A stretch of DNA of 64,000 bases from positions 1 through 64,000 of the forward strand of contig MEQX01000093.1 of the NCBI GenBank assembly GCA_001770415.1, read 5' to 3'. The translations under genes and the position numbers were made by a program. This document shows positions 1 through 10,383 of this stretch, one piece after another. Within the stretch, counting starts at the first letter, position 1, and each line of letters opens with the position of its first letter. This DNA is from Betaproteobacteria bacterium RIFCSPLOWO2_02_FULL_63_19. Lineage in GTDB: Bacteria; Pseudomonadota; Gammaproteobacteria; Burkholderiales; SG8-39. The notes under the pieces were generated by a model. The model was not told where the DNA came from. It saw only the letters and a program-made list of their open reading frames with translations, and did not search any database.

Positions 1-1
1 C

Positions 2-1087
2 GTGCTCGCCGCTTCTCACGCATCGGCAGTCGAACTGGTCTATGGGACCGGCAGCGGCGCCAAGAGCCGCATCAATATCGACGCCATCGAGCCGTTCATG
101 GCCGAGACCACCAAGGACAGCGGCGGCTCGATAACGTGGAAATACCTGCCTGGCAACCAAATCGTCACCATCAGAACGGCGCTTAAGGGCCTGCGCGACA
201 ATCTGGTGGATGCGGGAATGGTCGTACCGGTCTACGTACGCAAGGATCTGATCGAAATCAATTCGGTCTACGATACGGTGTTCTTCGGCGACGACGATAT
301 TGTCGCCTCGGCTGGAGCCGCGCACGAAACCCTTGTTCTGCACTGCCCGGAATGCGTCGCAGAGTTCGGCAAGAATAACTCGTTCTTACTCGCGTCCTAC
401 GCGAGCTCCGAACAGGTGCTCGCGTGCACCAAACCGGTAAAGACTGTCGCCGAACTGAAGGGGCTGAAGATCCGCGCGCCGGGACCGCTGCAGCGCGTAG
501 CAAAGGCCTTGGGCGGCGTGCCGGTCAGCCTGCCGCCGCAGGAACTGGCGCTCGCACTCGACCGGGGCGGGCTGGATTGCGCGTTTACGCCGCTGAACTG
601 GATGATCAGCTTTGGCATCCAGGATGTCGCCAAGTACGTGGTCGACTACCATTTTGGCTCGTCCCGCGCGCTCGGACTCATCGTCATGAACAGGGACACA
701 TGGCGCAAGAAACTCACGCGTGAGCAGCGCCGGATTCTCTGGCAGCGTGCGCCATTGGCCTCGGCTCGTTCGGTGGTCGTCTCCTACATCCAACTCGACG
801 CCAAGTACCGCAAGACCATCGGTCCAACGAAGGGCGTACAGTTCTTCAAGGCCGGCAGCGATTTTACGAAAATCATGGACGGAATCCGCAGCGGCGCAGA
901 GAAAGTGCTGGTGGCCGAGATAAGCAAACAGGGTGCCAAGCAGGCCGCGAAAACCGTCGCGGCGTTCACGAAGACACTGGCCAAGTGGCGCAAGCTGTCG
1001 CAGACGGAAATCAAGAACGACACCGATGCCTACGCCAGGGTGCTCAAGCGGGAAATCTACGACAAACTCGATCCCGAGAAGTTGTAA
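2..1087 (+). CDS. TRAP transporter substrate-binding protein (DctP/TAXI-type), 5' end truncated by window edge
   Basis: Signal-peptide tail followed by ELVYGTGSGAKSRINIDAIEPF and GLKIRAPGPLQRVAKALGGVPVSLPPQELALALDRGGLDCAFTPLNWM, typical of DctP-like solute receptors; next to DctM/DctQ genes. Confidence 0.85.
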   Translation: MLAASHASAVELVYGTGSGAKSRINIDAIEPFMAETTKDSGGSITWKYLPGNQIVTIRTALKGLRDNLVDAGMVVPVYVRKDLIEINSVYDTVFFGDDDIVASAGAAHETLVLHCPECVAEFGKNNSFLLASYASSEQVLACTKPVKTVAELKGLKIRAPGPLQRVAKALGGVPVSLPPQELALALDRGGLDCAFTPLNWMISFGIQDVAKYVVDYHFGSSRALGLIVMNRDTWRKKLTREQRRILWQRAPLASARSVVVSYIQLDAKYRKTIGPTKGVQFFKAGSDFTKIMDGIRSGAEKVLVAEISKQGAKQAAKTVAAFTKTLAKWRKLSQTEIKNDTDAYARVLKREIYDKLDPEKL

Positions 1088-1100
1088 CGTCCTCTTCATG

Positions 1101-1124
1101 ACGGCGGCGCTCGTGCGCCGCCGT
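1101..1124. terminator. Strong hairpin between convergent genes (bidirectional terminator-like, no T-tract)
   Basis: Perfect inverted repeat ACGGCGGCGC-TCGT-GCGCCGCCGT (10 bp stem, 4 nt loop) between the stops of two convergent CDSs. Confidence 0.55.
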
Positions 1125-1128
1125 GTCG

Positions 1129-2436
1129 TCAATTCATTTGCGCCGGCAGGAACAGCGAGATCTGCGGAAACGCGATAAGCAGCGTCATAACCAGGATTTC
1201 ACAGGCAAGAAACCAGCCGACGCCCTTGAATATCGTCTCCAGGCTGATTTCATCGCCGACGATGCTCTTGACGATATAGACCTGAAATCCCACCGGCGGC
1301 GTGAGCATCCCAATCTCGAGGTACTTCACCACGAGGACACCGAACCAGATCAGGTCAAGCTGGAGCTGTGCGAACAACGGCAGCAGGATCGGCAATGTGA
1401 CCAGGAGAATGCCCAGCGGATCGAGGAACATGCCCAGCACCACGTAGATCAGCGAAGCACCGATGACCAGGTGAAGCGGATCGACCGCCCACTGTGCCAT
1501 GCGCTCACCGATGAATATCGGCACCCCGGAAAGAGCCATGAAGCGGGTAAGCAGAATGGCCCCAACGGCGACGAACATCAACCGCGAAGTCGCAGACGCG
1601 GCCTCCAATACGCTTTCGCGGAAAACCTTCCAGTTCATCCGGCCTTGTAGCCAGACGATCACGATGGCGAGCACCGCGCCGAATGCTCCGGCTTCGGTCG
1701 GTGTGACAACCCCGCTGTAAAGTCCGCCGATGATGCCCAGGACCAGCAACAGCAGCGGCCATACGGCAGCAAGCGCCCGGAATTTCTCCGCGCGATCGAC
1801 GACTATAGCCGCTTTCGGAGCGAGTCCCGGGACTAGCGAGCAACGCAGCAGAATCATCCCGGCATAAGTAACGGCAGTCAGCAGCCCGGGAAAGATGCCC
1901 GCAATCAGGAGCTTGGTGATCGACTGTTCGGCGAATATGCCGTACAGAATGAACAGAATGCTCGGCGGAATCAGCGCGCCCAGCGTACCCGCGCTTGCCA
2001 CGACCCCGGTCGCAAGGCCTTTGTCGTAGCCCTGACGCACCATTTCCGGGATGGCGATCCGACCCATCGCCGCCGACGTTGCGATACTCGAGCCCGAAGC
2101 GGCGGCAAAGCCGGCGCAGGCGAAGTTCGTCGCCACCGCGAGACCGCCAGGCAGGCGGCCAAGCCAAAGCCGCGCTGCGCGAAACAGCGATTCGCTCACG
2201 CCCGAGTGGTAGACGACCGCGCCCATCAACAGGAACATGGGGATTGCGGACAGTTCCCAATTGGCAGCAAATTCGAAGGGCATCGACCGCAGCGTGCCCA
2301 CCGCGACTGGGAATCCTCGCAACAGCCCGATCCCTACAAAGGAGGTGAGGCCGAGCGCGACGCCGATGGGCGTGCGCAGCGCCAGCAAGACGAGCACGGC
2401 GCCCAGACTTGCAAAACCGATGGCTACCGGAGACAA
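1129..2436 (-). CDS. TRAP transporter large permease (DctM)
   Basis: 435 aa polytopic protein; FAAASGSSIATSAAMGRIAIPEM, GALIPPSILFILYGIFAEQSI and GVVTPTEAGAFGA motifs of DctM. Confidence 0.93.
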   Translation of the reverse strand: MSPVAIGFASLGAVLVLLALRTPIGVALGLTSFVGIGLLRGFPVAVGTLRSMPFEFAANWELSAIPMFLLMGAVVYHSGVSESLFRAARLWLGRLPGGLAVATNFACAGFAAASGSSIATSAAMGRIAIPEMVRQGYDKGLATGVVASAGTLGALIPPSILFILYGIFAEQSITKLLIAGIFPGLLTAVTYAGMILLRCSLVPGLAPKAAIVVDRAEKFRALAAVWPLLLLVLGIIGGLYSGVVTPTEAGAFGAVLAIVIVWLQGRMNWKVFRESVLEAASATSRLMFVAVGAILLTRFMALSGVPIFIGERMAQWAVDPLHLVIGASLIYVVLGMFLDPLGILLVTLPILLPLFAQLQLDLIWFGVLVVKYLEIGMLTPPVGFQVYIVKSIVGDEISLETIFKGVGWFLACEILVMTLLIAFPQISLFLPAQMN

Positions 2437-2503
2437 ATAGATCTTCCGTTCAAGCGATCACCTTTCGAATCATTCCCGCGTTTCCGGGATCCCTGCGGCA
2501 CCG

Positions 2504-3037
2504 TTAACGGCGCCAAATTGCGGCGTTGAAATCCTTGAGCAACTGATTGAGGACAACCAACGCCATCGCGGCACATCCGAGCGGCACCGCCCAGCGCGCC
2601 GGCCAGATGAACAGGTAGCCACCTGAAATTTCGCGCAATTCGCGCTCGACTGTCATAGCGACTGCTTCCTCGCCCGAATACCAGGCGAGCAGTACTACCC
2701 ACGCAAGCGTGAGCAACCCGACTGCGGCTTCGAGCGCGGCGAGCGCGCGCGGAGACAGCTTGCTGGTAAACAGTTCGACAAAGATGTGCCGTTCCGTTCT
2801 CGCGACATAGGCGAACGGTAGAAAAACCAACATCAACATGTAATAGTCCTCGACCATTTCGAAAGTGGCCGGGACCGGTTGCCGAAACAGGTATTTTCCC
2901 GCCACGTCTGCGGTGACCTGCAGCATCATCAGCGTGATAGCCGCGCCAGCGATCAGCATAAGCAGCATCGCAGACCGCTGCGCCGCGTGATCGAGAAGAC
3001 TGCGCACTCGGGAGGGTTGCTCTATTTCTACGGACAT
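2504..3037 (-). CDS. TRAP transporter small permease (DctQ)
   Basis: 177 aa, about 4 hydrophobic segments, immediately upstream of dctM on the same strand. Confidence 0.85.
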   Translation of the reverse strand: MSVEIEQPSRVRSLLDHAAQRSAMLLMLIAGAAITLMMLQVTADVAGKYLFRQPVPATFEMVEDYYMLMLVFLPFAYVARTERHIFVELFTSKLSPRALAALEAAVGLLTLAWVVLLAWYSGEEAVAMTVERELREISGGYLFIWPARWAVPLGCAAMALVVLNQLLKDFNAAIWRR

Positions 3038-3092
3038 TCCTGCGCGGCGGCCAAGGTGTCGCGCCCCTCCCGCCGACAGGCCGGAACACGGG

Positions 3093-3395
3093 TCAACTTA
3101 CGGTCTCGCGCGTATTGTCCACCACCAGCGGGACATCGAAATAGCGCACCTGCGGTTCATGACCATTTTCGGCCGTCATGCGCGCGCGCCATTCGGCGTT
3201 ATAGTGCGCCTCTGCTGCGACGCGCGATTCCCAGACGTACATGCCACCGCCCATCCCGGTTTCGCGCTCGCGCAAATAATGCTTGCTTAGCAAACCCGGT
3301 TTGCCGCGAAACCGCGGCGCCGACCGTTCGGCGATCGCCCGCGCCTGGTCAGGCGTCTGGGGCGGCTGAGGCCAAAGTACCTGAACGACGACCAT
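3093..3395 (-). CDS. Small YdhR-like/ABM-type putative monooxygenase
   Basis: MVVVQVLWPQPPQTPDQARAIAERSAPRFRGKPGLLSKHYLRERETGMGGGMYVWESRVAAEAHYNAEW; internal Met chosen over the longer ORF start at 3671. Confidence 0.7.
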   Translation of the reverse strand: MVVVQVLWPQPPQTPDQARAIAERSAPRFRGKPGLLSKHYLRERETGMGGGMYVWESRVAAEAHYNAEWRARMTAENGHEPQVRYFDVPLVVDNTRETVS

Positions 3396-3508
3396 TGCTC
3401 GATTCCTCCGCGTTTTGATCAATAAGGCGAACGACTCCAGCCAGCGAGGGTCCTGCCAAGTGCTTCTGTATGGTACCCGCATGGCGAGTGGTAAATCAAT
3501 CGGAAGCT

Positions 3509-3540
3509 CAGCCGCACTTGGTGCGCCACTAAGTGCGCTG
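3509..3540. promoter_or_regulatory. Candidate operator palindrome in divergent promoter region
   Basis: CGCACTT-g-GTG-cgc-CAC-t-AAGTGCG with flanking CAGC...GCTG; lies between divergent start codons at 3395(-) and 3691(+). Confidence 0.4.
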
Positions 3541-3690
3541 GATGTCCAGTATTTAGGTCCGATAGTACGACCCCGTCGCAACTCGAACTCGTTTCCGCCC
3601 GCAGAACTCGCATCCGATGCCGAATTCGCGTGAAGAAATGCTACCATCGTCGACGACGTCCTCAGAACCAATCGGAAGGAGGTTTGACCC

Positions 3691-4605
3691 GTGGTGAGCT
3701 ATCGCCTGCTTAGTTACCAGTCTCCTACAGGTCCGCGATCCGCCGTCGCTGTTGACGGCACGGTTCATGACCTCGCCAGCGCAACCGGTCGCGCGGACTA
3801 CGGATCCATGCTCGGCGTGCTCGCTGACTGGTCAACCGCGCACACCGCCCTCGATGCCCTCGCCAGTGAGTTGGACGGCAAGTCGGGGATGCCGCTAGCC
3901 GATCTTCGCATTCTTGCTCCGGTGCTCTACCCCTCCGCAATCTACTGTGCCGGTGCCAACTATTCCGATCACACGGCGAACATGGCCAAGCTACACAATC
4001 TGCCCGTTGATCCCGATCCGCGCGGGCCGGGCAAGAAGCCCTGGCATTTCATCAAGGCGTCACGGTGCGTCGTTGGACCGGATGCGGAGGTTCCACTCCC
4101 TTGCGAGAAACTGGACTGGGAGGTGGAACTCGCGGTGGTCATCGGCGAAACAGCGCGGAACGTGCCCGAGTCCAGGGCCCTGGATGTCGTCGCCGCCTAT
4201 ACCGCCGCCAACGACCTGTCGGCGCGCGATCTATCGCGCCGGCCCGGGGTGTCAGACGCCTCCCCGTTCAAGTACGACTGGATCGGACAGAAGAGTTTCG
4301 ACGGCGCCTGCCCCATCGGACCATGGCTGGTACCCGCGGCAGAAATAGCAGATCCGCAGAGGTTGGCCCTCAGGCTCTGGGTGAACGACTCGCTGCGCCA
4401 GGATTCCAACACCGCGCGCATGATATTCAGCGTAGCCGAGCAAATCGCGTATCTCTCGTCGCGAATTACACTCTATCCGGGAGACCTCGTGCTGACCGGT
4501 ACCCCCGCGGGGGTCGGGGCGGAGACCGGAGTTTTTCTAAAGCGCGGCGATACGGTCAAGATTTCCGTCGAAAAGATCGGCGAACTGGTGACAACGATCA
4601 CCTAG
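3691..4605 (+). CDS. Fumarylacetoacetate hydrolase family protein
   Basis: YCAGANYSDH, DWEVELAVVIG, AAYTAANDLSARDLSRR and LVLTGTPAGVG motifs of FAH family. Confidence 0.92.
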   Translation: MVSYRLLSYQSPTGPRSAVAVDGTVHDLASATGRADYGSMLGVLADWSTAHTALDALASELDGKSGMPLADLRILAPVLYPSAIYCAGANYSDHTANMAKLHNLPVDPDPRGPGKKPWHFIKASRCVVGPDAEVPLPCEKLDWEVELAVVIGETARNVPESRALDVVAAYTAANDLSARDLSRRPGVSDASPFKYDWIGQKSFDGACPIGPWLVPAAEIADPQRLALRLWVNDSLRQDSNTARMIFSVAEQIAYLSSRITLYPGDLVLTGTPAGVGAETGVFLKRGDTVKISVEKIGELVTTIT

Positions 4606-4686
4606 GTGCCGGTTCCCGCCCGGCGCATGGCCAGATTGACGGAGACGGGCCAGCGGCGCGCAAGGCCGCGGGTCCGAATCTGCACG

Positions 4687-6429
4687 TTATCGTGCCCTGA
4701 GCCGCGTTGTCTCCGCAGTGTCGATCGCTAACGTCTCTGGATCCACAGCGACCCCGTACAGCTCGCGCGCGGCCTTCGCCGACACGTAGCCCTGCAACAC
4801 GTCCTCTCTGACGGACTCTACTGAGCGCAAGTGCGGGTCGCCGAATCCGCCGCCGCCACCGGCCCGCACCGCGAATGCGTCACCCTCCTTAAGTTCAGCC
4901 ACCAAGACCTTCGCGTTGACGTAATCGTCCTTCCATTCGCCGTTGACTTCGATGGCTACGGAATTGCCGAGGGCTTCACCTCCGCCCCCGAGTCCCCACG
5001 GACGGCAGTGGGCGCGGTCGATCTGGGCGTTGAAGGTGAGCGCGCAGCGCGCCCGCACCACGCGCTCCACACCGAGCCCGCCTCGATAACGCCCGGCGCC
5101 CCCGGAATCCGGGATCAACCGATAGCACTCCACCACCAGCGGTGACTTGACCTCCGTCTGCTCATTGGGACTGTTATGCGTGTCACCGTCGTTGATGCAC
5201 ACCGTGCCGCTGACACCGTCTTCTGTAAGCTTCGCTCCCCAGCCGCCGCCCAGCGGACCGAAGTTCGCAAGGAAAAACTCCCCTGTCTTCGGATTCATGC
5301 CGTGGCCCATGCAGACGACGAGATCCGCGTGATGGCCCGCGATGACCCGGTCCGGAATCACCGGAGCGAGGGCCTTGAAGACGGTGTCCACCACGGTCAT
5401 TGGAAAAGTCATCCACCAGCGCATCGCCGCAGGTCGCACGGCGCTGATTACCTTGCCCATCGGGATCACCACCTTCAGGTTCCGGAATGCCCCGTCATTG
5501 ATGGGGTAATCCGTCGGCGAGGTCAGGCACTTGAATGCGACCTGGGCGCAGGCGTAACCGGCGGTGACGCCCGAGTTGTAGAAACCCTTCACCTGCTCGG
5601 ACACGTGGGTGAGATCGACCGTGAACTCGTCTCCCTTGACAATCACCTTGACTCGGATCGGTATCTGTTTGCCCACCGCGACCCCGTCGTCGTCCATAAA
5701 GGACTCGGCCTCGTATTCGCCATCAGGAATAGTAAGCGTGCGCTTGCGAGCCGCTGCCTCCGCCTGATCCATGATCGCGGCGATCGACTGGCGAACCGTT
5801 TCCGCACCATAGCGGTTGACGAGTTCGAGGAAGCGCCGCTCGCCGGTCTTGACCGCCGTAAGTTGAGCGCGCAGATCCCCCATGGCTCGAGTCGGCACCC
5901 GAACGTTCATGCGGATGATGTCCTCGAGCAGCGTGTTGACCTTCCCCTCGTCCTGGTACTTGCAAATCGGAATCTGCAGTCCTTCGGAGTAGATGTCCGT
6001 GGTCATGCCGCCGAGGGGTCCACCGATGTCGATCCAGTGGGCCATGCAACAGGAGAAGCCGATGAGAACGCCATGGTGAAAGATGGGTAGCGAAAACGTG
6101 ACGTGATTAAGGTGACTCCCGGTGATGTAGGAGTCATTGGTAACCAGAATGTCGCCCGGCCGGATACCGTCCCGCCCGAAGTGGCGCAGTTTCGCCTTCA
6201 CCGTTTCCGCCATACCCCGGATGAACATCGGCAGTCCTATGCCGATGGAGACGGTTTCACCTTCCGCCGTGAACAGACCCGTCGTGAAGTCCAAAGCCTC
6301 ATAAATGATGGTGTTGTACGCGGTGCGCATGAGGTTCGTCTTCATTTCCTCGGTCACCGCAAGTACGCCGTTGCGCATGATCTCGGTGGTAACCGGATCG
6401 GTGGCGGGGTAACGATCAATTTGCGTCAT
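4687..6429 (-). CDS. hyuB: Hydantoinase B/oxoprolinase family protein
   Basis: DPVTTEIMRNGVLAVTEEMKTNLMRTAYNTIIYEALDFTTGLF; DILVTNDSYITGSHLNH; GGGGFGDP near C-terminus. Confidence 0.92.
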   Translation of the reverse strand: MTQIDRYPATDPVTTEIMRNGVLAVTEEMKTNLMRTAYNTIIYEALDFTTGLFTAEGETVSIGIGLPMFIRGMAETVKAKLRHFGRDGIRPGDILVTNDSYITGSHLNHVTFSLPIFHHGVLIGFSCCMAHWIDIGGPLGGMTTDIYSEGLQIPICKYQDEGKVNTLLEDIIRMNVRVPTRAMGDLRAQLTAVKTGERRFLELVNRYGAETVRQSIAAIMDQAEAAARKRTLTIPDGEYEAESFMDDDGVAVGKQIPIRVKVIVKGDEFTVDLTHVSEQVKGFYNSGVTAGYACAQVAFKCLTSPTDYPINDGAFRNLKVVIPMGKVISAVRPAAMRWWMTFPMTVVDTVFKALAPVIPDRVIAGHHADLVVCMGHGMNPKTGEFFLANFGPLGGGWGAKLTEDGVSGTVCINDGDTHNSPNEQTEVKSPLVVECYRLIPDSGGAGRYRGGLGVERVVRARCALTFNAQIDRAHCRPWGLGGGGEALGNSVAIEVNGEWKDDYVNAKVLVAELKEGDAFAVRAGGGGGFGDPHLRSVESVREDVLQGYVSAKAARELYGVAVDPETLAIDTAETTRLRAR

Positions 6430-8510
6430 CGTAGAGCGCTCCCGATGGTGATGACGAGGTTGCGGAATCCGTCGACGGCGAGCGTGTCACTAGGCAGCAC
6501 TACCGTAGTGGAGGCATGCTCCTCCACCACCGCCGGCCCCGGGATGCGGTTGCCCGGCACGAGCGCGACCCGCGCGTAGGACGGGGTATCGACAAACCGG
6601 CCCCCGAAGAACACCGGCCGCGTTCCGGTGAATGCCCTGGCGTCCGGGGTTTCCTTGCCCTCGGCGACCCGTGCGAGTGGCGGCTTTTTCAGGATACCGG
6701 TTACCGTGGATCGCAGCGAGACGATCTCGGCGCGCTCCTGTGGCGCCGAGGTTCCATAACGCAGCTCATGCGTTCGGTCGAAAGCTTCCTTGATGGCTTC
6801 AAGATTGTGGTCCGCAAAATACTCACCGGGCAGATCCACGGTTACCGCGTGCTCCTGTCCGACGTAGCGCATGTCGAGCGCGCGCGCCAGCACGATCTCC
6901 TCCACCGCCACTGCTGTCCGGCGGACCGCCGCAATGCCGGTTCCCTCCAACTCCCCGAATTCGGGCTCGATTTCGTCGAAAACCGCCTCCGAGAGCCGCA
7001 TCGGGTGCGTACGCACATAGTCGTAACGCAGGTCCGAAAACAACATTCCAAAAGCCGAGAAGTGCCCGGGTGAAACGGGAATAATGATGGTCTTCATCCC
7101 GATCTCCCGCGCGACCTCGGCCGCATGCAGCGGTCCCGCCCCACCGTATGCCACCATGGTAAAGGCCGCCGCGTCGAGTCCCCGCTCCGTCGTCACTCCC
7201 TTGACCGCATAGGACATGGCCGTAGCCGCGATGCGCAGGATGCCTTCCGCAGCCTCCACCGCGTCCATGCCAAGCGGCACCGCGATGCGCTCCCGAAACG
7301 CCCGCTCCGCAGCCATCACGTCAAGTTTCATCTCTCCTCCCAGGAACCGGTCGGGTGCGAGCCGACCGAGGAGGAGGTTGACATCGGTGACGGTGGGCTC
7401 TGTGCCTCCCAGGCCATAGCAGACCGGCCCCGGCGCGGCGCCCGCACTTTCCGGCCCCACCCGCAGGCTCCCACCGTCCGCGATGCGGGCGATGGACCCG
7501 CCTCCGGTACCCACCTCGAAAATATGCATCATTGCAACCTGAACCGGCAACGCGTGATCATAGCCGCCGATGAGGGCGGCACCGGTAGTCAGTGATTTTC
7601 CCTGGTAAATGACTCCCGCTTTCGCGGTGGTTCCGCCCATGTCAAAAGAGATGGCACTATCGATTCCGGTGGCCGCACATAACGCGCGGGTCCCAAGCAC
7701 ACCGGCGGCGGGTCCGGACTCGAGCATTCGCACGCATTGCTCCTTCGCTTCCCCCGCCTCATACAGACCGCCGGTGGATTGCACCACTAGGAATTCGCCC
7801 GCGAAGCGCTCGGCAGCCAACCGGTCCTCGATCTCTCCCAGGTATTGCCGTACCCTCGGGCCGATGTACGCATTGGCGACCACCGTCGAGCATCGCTCGA
7901 ATTCGCGATACTCCTGACTGAGTTCGTGGGAAACGGAAACGAACAGACCCGGTGCCTCCTCCTGCAAGATCTCCTTCACACGGATCTCGTGGGCCGGATT
8001 CCGGTAAGAGTGGAGCAGAAGCACCGCCACAGCCTCCACCCTGATTTCCCGCAACCGTCGCGCTAATGCTCGTACCTGCGCTTCGTCGAGAGGTGTTCGT
8101 ATCTCCCCCTCGGCATACATGCGCTCGCGAACCTCGAAGCGCATCGCCCGCTTCACCAGCGGATCGTGCTTGCGAAAGTACAGGTTGTAGGCGTCGGGCC
8201 GGTTGACTCGCCCGATCTCGTAGACGTCGCGGAAGCCGTCAGTGATAAGCAACGCGGTGCGCGCTCCTGTCCGTTCCAGCATCGTGTTGATCGCTACGGT
8301 AGTGCCATGCAGGAAAAGATCCGCGTCGGCGAAATTGACGCCCGCCTTCTTCACCCCGTCCCCGATGGCCTCCACGAGTGACGCCGGCGTCGAAAGAGCC
8401 TTGCCGAAACGCAGTTCGCCGGCTGCGACGTCAAAGGCGGCGATGTCGGTGAAGGTTCCCCCAATATCTGCGGCCAGGCGGATCCGGTGTCGCGTGGTCC
8501 CCGCGCTCAC
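6426..8510 (-). CDS. hyuA: Hydantoinase A/oxoprolinase family protein
   Basis: LAADIGGTFTDIAAFD; FLHGTTVAINTMLERTGA; SFDMGGTTAKAG; AYGGAGPLHA; 4 nt overlap with hyuB. Confidence 0.93.
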   Translation of the reverse strand: MSAGTTRHRIRLAADIGGTFTDIAAFDVAAGELRFGKALSTPASLVEAIGDGVKKAGVNFADADLFLHGTTVAINTMLERTGARTALLITDGFRDVYEIGRVNRPDAYNLYFRKHDPLVKRAMRFEVRERMYAEGEIRTPLDEAQVRALARRLREIRVEAVAVLLLHSYRNPAHEIRVKEILQEEAPGLFVSVSHELSQEYREFERCSTVVANAYIGPRVRQYLGEIEDRLAAERFAGEFLVVQSTGGLYEAGEAKEQCVRMLESGPAAGVLGTRALCAATGIDSAISFDMGGTTAKAGVIYQGKSLTTGAALIGGYDHALPVQVAMMHIFEVGTGGGSIARIADGGSLRVGPESAGAAPGPVCYGLGGTEPTVTDVNLLLGRLAPDRFLGGEMKLDVMAAERAFRERIAVPLGMDAVEAAEGILRIAATAMSYAVKGVTTERGLDAAAFTMVAYGGAGPLHAAEVAREIGMKTIIIPVSPGHFSAFGMLFSDLRYDYVRTHPMRLSEAVFDEIEPEFGELEGTGIAAVRRTAVAVEEIVLARALDMRYVGQEHAVTVDLPGEYFADHNLEAIKEAFDRTHELRYGTSAPQERAEIVSLRSTVTGILKKPPLARVAEGKETPDARAFTGTRPVFFGGRFVDTPSYARVALVPGNRIPGPAVVEEHASTTVVLPSDTLAVDGFRNLVITIGSALR

Positions 8511-9187
8511 GCCGGTTCTCCGCGCAGAGCGCCAGCGACGCGGTCAGGCGCGACGATGTGGCAAACCACGGACACTTCGCAGAAGGTCAGCCATCGGGCG
8601 CGGCTTACGCCCGTCACATCCTGTTCGGCCGAACTCGCGTTGAAGTATTGGGTATTTGAGACTGCATGCATATCGAAAATGGCTCTTGATGAAGTCGAGG
8701 CAAGGCTTGATGGAGTGAATACGCCTTCTACGTGTTGCTCAAACCCGACGCATACGCATAAGGGCGAATTCGAGCGATTTTGCCCGCGTCATGCCGTAAC
8801 TATCTGATCTCGTGGCTCCCCGAACTTGGGGACCTGCAGATTAGCAGCGCGAGCCAACGAGCGAGGCCCGAATTTTACCCCAAAGGCCCTGCATCGATCT
8901 GCTCGGATTCACGGCCTCACGCTCTTTCTGCCGGCGCGATGAACCGTCGAGCCGATCTCTTTGACCCTGCATGCTACATCCGGTCCCCGGCGACGCGATC
9001 AATTTGGCGACGCCGCCGCTTCCGTATTGGCCGCAATCGTCGGCGTGACGCAGGTGCTCGGACGTCGTTCCGATTTTCGATTGAACCGCGATCTAATCCT
9101 CGATCAGCATGCGCTGGGTCATCGACCGACTTCCATTCATGCGGCCAGATTGATCGATCACAACGGTGACGAACCGACGCGAAAGAA

Positions 9188-9265
<78 letters not shown>

Positions 9266-9331
9266 AATCGAACTGGAATTGAAGCAAAAGACTTGAGCGC
9301 ACCGGCAAATCGCCGACCCACGTGATTGGCC

Positions 9332-10300
9332 TTAGTACGCGCGCTCGACCGCAAATCGCGTCAATTCTAGCAAAGATTGCTTGTATTTTGAATTGTCCAT
9401 CCCGCCGAGAGCCTCGCATGCCCGCCTGGCTTCCTCGCCGGCACACGCGCGTGAATAGGCAAGCGCATCGGTATTACGTATTGCCGAAAGCACCGACTCG
9501 AACCCTTCCCGTCCGCCTTCCTCGATCGCGCGACGCACCAGCGCGGCGTCTGACCGCGATCCATGCTGAATCACTCGAATAAGTGGGAGCGTCGGCTTGC
9601 CTTCATTCAAGTCATCCCCAAGATTCTTACCCGTCTCGGCCGCGTCTCCCGAATAGTCGAGCACGTCATCGATCAATTGAAATGCGGTGCCCAGATGCCT
9701 GCCGTAGGCTGCGAGCCCCTGTTCCAGTTCGCTTGGGGCCTCGCCGAGCACAGCACCTATCTGCGCCGCGGCCTCAAAAAGTTTGGCCGTCTTGCGACGT
9801 ACTACGTCAAGATAGACATTCTCCCCGATCGTTGCATTGTGTGCATTCAACAGTTGCAGCACTTCGCCTTCGGCGATGGTGTTGGTCGCTTCCGCCAGCA
9901 CCTCCATCACTCGCATACTGCCCACGTCAACCATCATCTCGAATGCACGCGAATACAGAAAGTCACCTACCAGAACGCTGGCCGCATTTCCAAATTCGGC
10001 GTTCGCGGTCCGGCGGCCACGTCTCAGGTCAGACTCATCGACTACGTCGTCGTGCAGCAGCGTCGCCGTGTGTATGAACTCCACCACGGCCGCGAGATCG
10101 TGGTGATAGTGTCCACGGTATCCGGTCGCCCCGGCCGCAAGCAGCACTAGAGCCGGTCGCAACCGCTTGCCTCCGCTGCCGATGATGTACTCCGAAATTT
10201 GGCGAATAAGGACGACGTCTGATTTCAACCGACGCCGGATGAGTTCATCGACAGCCTCCATATCGGTGGCTATCAGCGTTCGAAGGGACTCAAGTGGCAC
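9332..10300 (-). CDS. ispB: Polyprenyl (octaprenyl) diphosphate synthase
   Basis: GSGGKRLRPALVLLAAG, LHDDVVDESDLRRGR, FQLIDDVLDYSGD; divergent from rplU. Confidence 0.93.
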   Translation of the reverse strand: MPLESLRTLIATDMEAVDELIRRRLKSDVVLIRQISEYIIGSGGKRLRPALVLLAAGATGYRGHYHHDLAAVVEFIHTATLLHDDVVDESDLRRGRRTANAEFGNAASVLVGDFLYSRAFEMMVDVGSMRVMEVLAEATNTIAEGEVLQLLNAHNATIGENVYLDVVRRKTAKLFEAAAQIGAVLGEAPSELEQGLAAYGRHLGTAFQLIDDVLDYSGDAAETGKNLGDDLNEGKPTLPLIRVIQHGSRSDAALVRRAIEEGGREGFESVLSAIRNTDALAYSRACAGEEARRACEALGGMDNSKYKQSLLELTRFAVERAY

Positions 10301-10383
10301 GATAGATTAGAGGCGGGAAGGAACATGCGGAAGCGGCGCCGATTGTCTCGGTGTCGGGCGGCCAGAGAATACCACAAAAGCTT

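Noticed and set aside
386-1132. 248 aa minus-strand ORF
   Set aside because: Antisense to the TRAP receptor; Arg-rich composition without motifs.
5176-6090. 304 aa plus-strand ORF
   Set aside because: Antisense shadow of hyuB.
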